Shown one piece after another: positions 59,949-64,000 of a DNA stretch of 64,000 nucleotides; position 1 is the first letter of the stretch; each line of letters begins with the position of its first letter. The position numbers were made by a program, and so were the translations under genes. The stretch is from positions 62,001 to 126,000 of the forward strand of contig JAFVPD010000030.1 of assembly GCA_017505535.1 (NCBI GenBank), in the 5' to 3' direction. The DNA comes from Muribaculaceae bacterium. GTDB taxonomy: Bacteria > Bacteroidota > Bacteroidia > Bacteroidales > Muribaculaceae. A model generated the notes under the pieces. The model saw nothing but the letters and a program-made list of their open reading frames with translations. It ran no database searches and had not been told where the DNA came from.

Positions 59949-62570
59949 TTATTTACTTAGAGCCGAAATACTATCTTCCAAATTCTTGATTTTAGTTTCG
60001 GCATCGGCCAACTTACGTCGTTCTCCTTCTACTACTGCAGCAGGAGCATTGTTTACAAATCGCTCGTTACTTAATTTCTTGAGTACCGATTCTCTGAATC
60101 CTTTATAATATTCTAAATCTTTAGATAGTTTGGCAAGTTCCGCTTCAACATCAATGTTATTTGCTAATGGAACATTAAATTCAGTCGTGCCAACCATGAA
60201 TGACGCAGCTGAAGCATCTTTTTCAGTTGTAGAATTGATTGAACTTAGATTAGCCAATTTCTCAATAACAGCATATAGACTTGTGTCAAATTCACCTAAA
60301 ACATTCAGTTCAAGTTTCTCCTTAGGAGCAATGTTTTTAGCTGCGCGCACTCCACGCACTCCGATTACAACTTCTTTAGCACGTTCCATCGCATCAAGTA
60401 CATTTTGATCTATTTCCCTTGATTGAGGAATTAACGCATTCATTATTGACTCTCCCTCTTTGCGTTCAGCCAAATGTTGCCAAAGTTCTTCGGTAATAAA
60501 TGGCATGAATGGATGCAACAATCGCAATAACGCGTCAAAATATTCAAGAGTCATGCCATACGTTTTCTTGTCAATGGGCTGGCCATATGCAGGCTTAATC
60601 ATTTCAAGATACCATGAAGAGAATTCATCCCAGAAAAGTCTATATACGGCCATTAAAGCCTCAGACAAACGGAATTTTGAGAATAAGTCTTTTACTTCAA
60701 CAAGTGTTTCATTGAGTTTTTCATTAAACCACTTTGTAGCCTGTTCAGCATATTCTGGTTGAGCGATATCGGTGGTTTCCCATCCTTTTACAAGACGGAA
60801 CGCATTCCAAATTTTATTACAGAAGTTGCGTCCTTGTTCACATAGCTTGTCATCATATAAAATATCGTTTCCGGCCGGAGCAGCCAACATCATACCCATG
60901 CGCACTCCGTCAGCACCATAGGTCGCAATCAAGTCAAGTGGATCGGGTGAGTTACCAAGTGATTTTGACATTTTACGACCTATTTTATCGCGGACGATTC
61001 CGGTGAAATATACAGAGCCAAAAGGCTTGTCATTCATATATTCATAACCCGCAACAATCATTCTTGCGACCCAGAAGAATATGATATCCGGCCCTGTTAC
61101 AAGGTCACATGTTGGATAATAATATTTGATTTCTTCATTGTTGGGGTCTAAAATTCCGTTGAATAAAGAAATAGGCCAAAGCCATGAACTAAACCAAGTG
61201 TCAAGACAATCTTCATCTTGGCGTAAATCGTTTATAGTTAAAGCATTGTTGCCGGTTTTTTCAATTGCTAATTTGAGCGCTTCCTCAACATTTTCAGCAA
61301 CAACGTATCCTCCCTCTGGCAAGAAATATGCAGGAATGCGATGTCCCCACCACAATTGACGGCTAATACACCAATCCTTAATATTTGTCATCCAATGACG
61401 ATAAGTGTTTTTGAACTTAGGAGGATAAAATTTCACGTCATCGTCCATTACTGCGTCAAGCGCAGGAATAGTAATTTTATCCATTTTCAAGAACCACTGC
61501 ATTGAAAGTTTTGGTTCAATCACAACTTTTGTTCTTTCAGAATATCCTACCTTATTATTATAGTCCTCAATTTTTTCAACCAAATTTGCAGCTTCAAGAT
61601 CTACAATAATTTCTTTACGAACATCAAAACGATCTTTACCGATGTACATACCACCGGCCTCACTTATTGTTCCATTGTCGTTGAAGATGTCAATGGTTGG
61701 TAGGTTATATTTCTCTCCAAGCATATAGTCATTAACATCGTGAGCCGGAGTAACCTTCAAACATCCTGTACCAAAGTCCATCTCAACATATTCGTCCATA
61801 ATAATGGGAACTGCTTTATTAACTAATGGTACAATTACGTTTTTACCTTTTAGCCATTGATAGCGCTCATCGTTTGGATTTACACAAACTGCTGTGTCTC
61901 CTAAGATTGTTTCTGGGCGAGTCGTTGCTACAACAATGTATTTATCTTCACCTTCAACATAATAACGAAGGTAGAATAACTTGCTATGTTCTTCTTTGTA
62001 AATAACCTCTTCATCAGATAAGGCGGTCAAAGCGGCTGGATCCCAGTTCACCATTCTCACGCCTCGATATATCAAACCTTTTTTGAATAGATCAACAAAA
62101 ACCTTGATTACACTCTTGCTGCGAGTTTCATCCATCGTGAATGCTGTACGACTCCAGTCACATGAAGCGCCTAATTTCTTTAGTTGTTCAAGAATAATTC
62201 CACCATGTTTTTCGGTCCATGCCCAAGCATGCTTCAAAAATTCCTCGCGTGTAAGATCTGTTTTTTTGATCCCTTCTGATGCCAATTTTGCAACGACCTT
62301 GGCTTCAGTTGCAATTGATGCATGGTCGGTACCTGGAACCCACAACGCATTTTTACCCTCCATGCGAGCACGTCTTATTAATATATCTTGAATAGTATTA
62401 TTCAACATATGTCCCATATGGAGCACTCCGGTAACGTTTGGTGGTGGAATAACTATTGTGTAAGGTTCTCGAGAATCAGGAGTTGATTTAAACAAATCAT
62501 TTTGCATCCAATAGCTATACCATTTATCCTCTACTTCTGAAGGATTGTATTTTGTCGCTAATTCATTCAT
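59949..62570 (-). CDS. valS: valine--tRNA ligase
   Basis: This 873-residue class I synthetase charges tRNA-Val. It has the HIGH-type motif HMGH (51-54, in [14 protein letters not shown]), an editing domain ([17 protein letters not shown]), a KMSKS loop ([15 protein letters not shown]), an anticodon-binding domain and a C-terminal coiled coil ([20 protein letters not shown]). Length is complete. It is a single gene with a divergent alpha-amylase gene upstream. Confidence 0.97.
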   Translation of the reverse strand: MNELATKYNPSEVEDKWYSYWMQNDLFKSTPDSREPYTIVIPPPNVTGVLHMGHMLNNTIQDILIRRARMEGKNALWVPGTDHASIATEAKVVAKLASEGIKKTDLTREEFLKHAWAWTEKHGGIILEQLKKLGASCDWSRTAFTMDETRSKSVIKVFVDLFKKGLIYRGVRMVNWDPAALTALSDEEVIYKEEHSKLFYLRYYVEGEDKYIVVATTRPETILGDTAVCVNPNDERYQWLKGKNVIVPLVNKAVPIIMDEYVEMDFGTGCLKVTPAHDVNDYMLGEKYNLPTIDIFNDNGTISEAGGMYIGKDRFDVRKEIIVDLEAANLVEKIEDYNNKVGYSERTKVVIEPKLSMQWFLKMDKITIPALDAVMDDDVKFYPPKFKNTYRHWMTNIKDWCISRQLWWGHRIPAYFLPEGGYVVAENVEEALKLAIEKTGNNALTINDLRQDEDCLDTWFSSWLWPISLFNGILDPNNEEIKYYYPTCDLVTGPDIIFFWVARMIVAGYEYMNDKPFGSVYFTGIVRDKIGRKMSKSLGNSPDPLDLIATYGADGVRMGMMLAAPAGNDILYDDKLCEQGRNFCNKIWNAFRLVKGWETTDIAQPEYAEQATKWFNEKLNETLVEVKDLFSKFRLSEALMAVYRLFWDEFSSWYLEMIKPAYGQPIDKKTYGMTLEYFDALLRLLHPFMPFITEELWQHLAERKEGESIMNALIPQSREIDQNVLDAMERAKEVVIGVRGVRAAKNIAPKEKLELNVLGEFDTSLYAVIEKLANLSSINSTTEKDASAASFMVGTTEFNVPLANNIDVEAELAKLSKDLEYYKGFRESVLKKLSNERFVNNAPAAVVEGERRKLADAETKIKNLEDSISALSK

Positions 62571-62597
62571 GTTTAAAAGATATTTTTAATTCTACTG

Positions 62598-62605
62598 CAA
62601 AATTA
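62598..62605 (-). promoter_or_regulatory. valS -7 box
   Basis: TAATTTTG on the minus strand (62605-62598) lies 27 bp before the valS ATG; a clean -33 box is not visible. Confidence 0.5.
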
Positions 62606-62671
62606 CGAAATTTATCCCGTATATATTCTCATTAATTTCAATATGACTGCAATTTTATCAAGAATTTAGCG

Positions 62672-62679
62672 TAATTTTG
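62672..62679 (+). promoter_or_regulatory. -7 box of the alpha-amylase gene
   Basis: TAATTTTG lies 62 bp before the ATG at 62742, giving a leader of about 56 nt. It faces away from the valS promoter, and about 65 bp separate the two -7 boxes. Confidence 0.5.
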
Positions 62680-62741
62680 TGGGAAATTACATAAATAAAG
62701 CGATTTGAACGATATTTTTTTAATTATAAATCGACCTTGAG

Positions 62742-64000
62742 ATGAACAAAAAGCCAATTATATATCAATTGCTACCTCGTCTTTTTGCAAATAAGAACAG
62801 TAATTGTGTCCCTAATGGGACATATGCCCAAAATGGTGCTGGAAAAATGAATGATATAACTCTGCACGTATTAAAATCAATCAAAGATTTGGGGGTTACA
62901 CACATTTGGTACACTGGCATAATTGAGCATGCCCATAAAACTGACTATTCGACATATGGCATTAGACCTGACAACCACCATGTCGTTAAAGGTAATGCAG
63001 GGTCCCCTTACGCAATTAAAGATTATTACGATATAGACCCTGATATAGCTGTTGATGTGCCTAATCGCATGACTGAATTCACGCAGTTGGTTAGTCGCAC
63101 ACACAAAGCCGGCATGAAAGTTGTTATTGATTTTGTCCCAAATCATGTTGCACGTCAATATAACTCAGATGCAAAACCTGCTGGCATAAAAGACCTTGGA
63201 GCTGACGATGATCAAACAAAATTTTTCGACATCAATAACAATTTTTATTATATACCTTACCAACAATTTTCGCCACATATAAATCTAGGTTATGGCGATG
63301 GTGCCTATATTGAATTTCCGGCAAAAGCAACAGGAAATGATTGTTTTTCAGCATTCCCAGGGGAATATGATTGGTATGAAACCGTAAAACTAAATTATGG
63401 CATAGACTATGGCGATGGAACGCGACATTTTAACCCTATTCCGAACACATGGTTTAAAATGTTGAATATTTTGCGTTTTTGGGCCGGAAAAGGTGTTGAT
63501 GGATTCCGATGCGACATGGCACACATGGTGCCACTTGAATTTTGGAATTGGGCAATCTCAGCTGTGAAAGAGCATTATCCCGATATTATATTTATCGCTG
63601 AAATATATGATGTAAATCTTTATCGTGATTATATAAAAGTAGGTCAATTTGACTATTTATATGATAAAGTTAATCTATACGACACTTTGAGAGGAATCCA
63701 ATGTTCAAACTTTTCAGCAGCACGTATCACAAATTGTTGGCAAACAGTTGAAGGAATCGGTGAAAACATGCTCAATTTCCTTGAAAACCATGACGAACAA
63801 CGATTTGGCTCAAAACAATATGCCGGTGACCCTGGTCTCGTTATACCTTCTCTTGTAATCAGTTCAATGATTAGTACCGGTCCAATGATGATCTATGCGG
63901 GTCAGGAATTAGGTGAGCAAGCAAATGATGCGGAAGGATATAGTGGCCTTGATGGACGTACAACTATATTTGACTATTGGAGCATACCAACAGTTCGCAG
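62742..64000 (+). CDS. GH13 alpha-amylase family protein, 3' end beyond the window
   Basis: At least 419 residues are encoded, beginning MNKKPIIYQLLPRLFANKNS. The four GH13 regions are present: DFVPNH (130-135), the nucleophile in GFRCDMAHM (D258), the acid/base in FIAEIYD (E287) and FLENHDEQR with the third carboxylate (D351). No signal peptide precedes the barrel, so the enzyme is probably cytoplasmic and acts on imported malto-oligosaccharides or glycogen. The gene is open at the window edge. Proximity to valS is not meaningful for its role. Confidence 0.92.
   Translation, partial: MNKKPIIYQLLPRLFANKNSNCVPNGTYAQNGAGKMNDITLHVLKSIKDLGVTHIWYTGIIEHAHKTDYSTYGIRPDNHHVVKGNAGSPYAIKDYYDIDPDIAVDVPNRMTEFTQLVSRTHKAGMKVVIDFVPNHVARQYNSDAKPAGIKDLGADDDQTKFFDINNNFYYIPYQQFSPHINLGYGDGAYIEFPAKATGNDCFSAFPGEYDWYETVKLNYGIDYGDGTRHFNPIPNTWFKMLNILRFWAGKGVDGFRCDMAHMVPLEFWNWAISAVKEHYPDIIFIAEIYDVNLYRDYIKVGQFDYLYDKVNLYDTLRGIQCSNFSAARITNCWQTVEGIGENMLNFLENHDEQRFGSKQYAGDPGLVIPSLVISSMISTGPMMIYAGQELGEQANDAEGYSGLDGRTTIFDYWSIPTVR

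Overview
The window is chromosomal DNA from a low-G+C member of the order Bacteroidales. The evidence is the promoter type (a -7 box TAnnTTTG with a TTTG-like -33 box about 19-22 bp upstream, seen repeatedly), the lack of obvious Shine-Dalgarno sites, and Bacteroidota-specific genes: a complete Bat (aerotolerance) operon, DUF4290 and DUF4924 proteins, a Porin_10-type putative porin, HU-LysM proteins and a DUF2007-Usp fusion. A gut Muribaculaceae-like lineage would fit, but the family assignment is inference.

Layout. 1-1410 is a decayed mobile zone: a possible promoter-hairpin small RNA, the C-terminal remnant of a REP-associated/IS200-like transposase between two inverted repeat arms, and two divergent small genes. 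1419-4770 is the translation operon thrS-infC-rpmI-rplT (minus strand), with its promoter and terminator. 4900-10930 is an accessory island: the left part of an IS1182-type element fused in frame to what looks like the tail of a mobilization relaxase, then a compact, G+C-richer four-gene operon in which all four proteins have signal peptides (a MORN-tailed protein, two uncharacterised proteins and a predicted caspase-like His/Cys protein), then orphan sequence. The island abuts the 3' end of tRNA-Gln(CUG) at 10980.

11000-12900 carries a DUF4924 gene, a roughly 235-nt structured RNA on the minus strand (promoter and terminator both visible; 6S RNA is the best guess) and a Crp/Fnr regulator. 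12898-25235 is minus strand. ftsY-rimO-menF-SGNH-SGNH-MBOAT reads as one operon, then menD-menB-menC-menE as another. The menaquinone genes are therefore split by a polysaccharide O-acetylation cassette. 25454-29412 (minus) holds a coiled-coil lipoprotein, rsmI, an acidic repeat protein and a PBP4-type peptidase.

29557-62570 is mostly plus strand: tetR-fabH-fabG (fatty acid synthesis); a glycosyltransferase; DUF4290-rimM and two small genes; proS, a polyprenyl-phosphate glycosyltransferase and umuDC (SOS polymerase V); HU and HU-LysM; moxR-DUF58-membrane protein-batA-batB-batC-batD-batE; a small HTH-like gene and a Usp protein; uvrB-ygiQ; an S9 peptidase lipoprotein; and a porin coupled to a periplasmic solute-binding-like protein. 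valS (minus) and a truncated GH13 alpha-amylase (plus) are divergent at the right edge.

Most of the window is ordinary core genome. The parts most worth attention are the secreted four-gene operon, the repeat-flanked transposase remnant, the structured RNA at 11715-11950 and the O-acetylation cassette inside the menaquinone locus.
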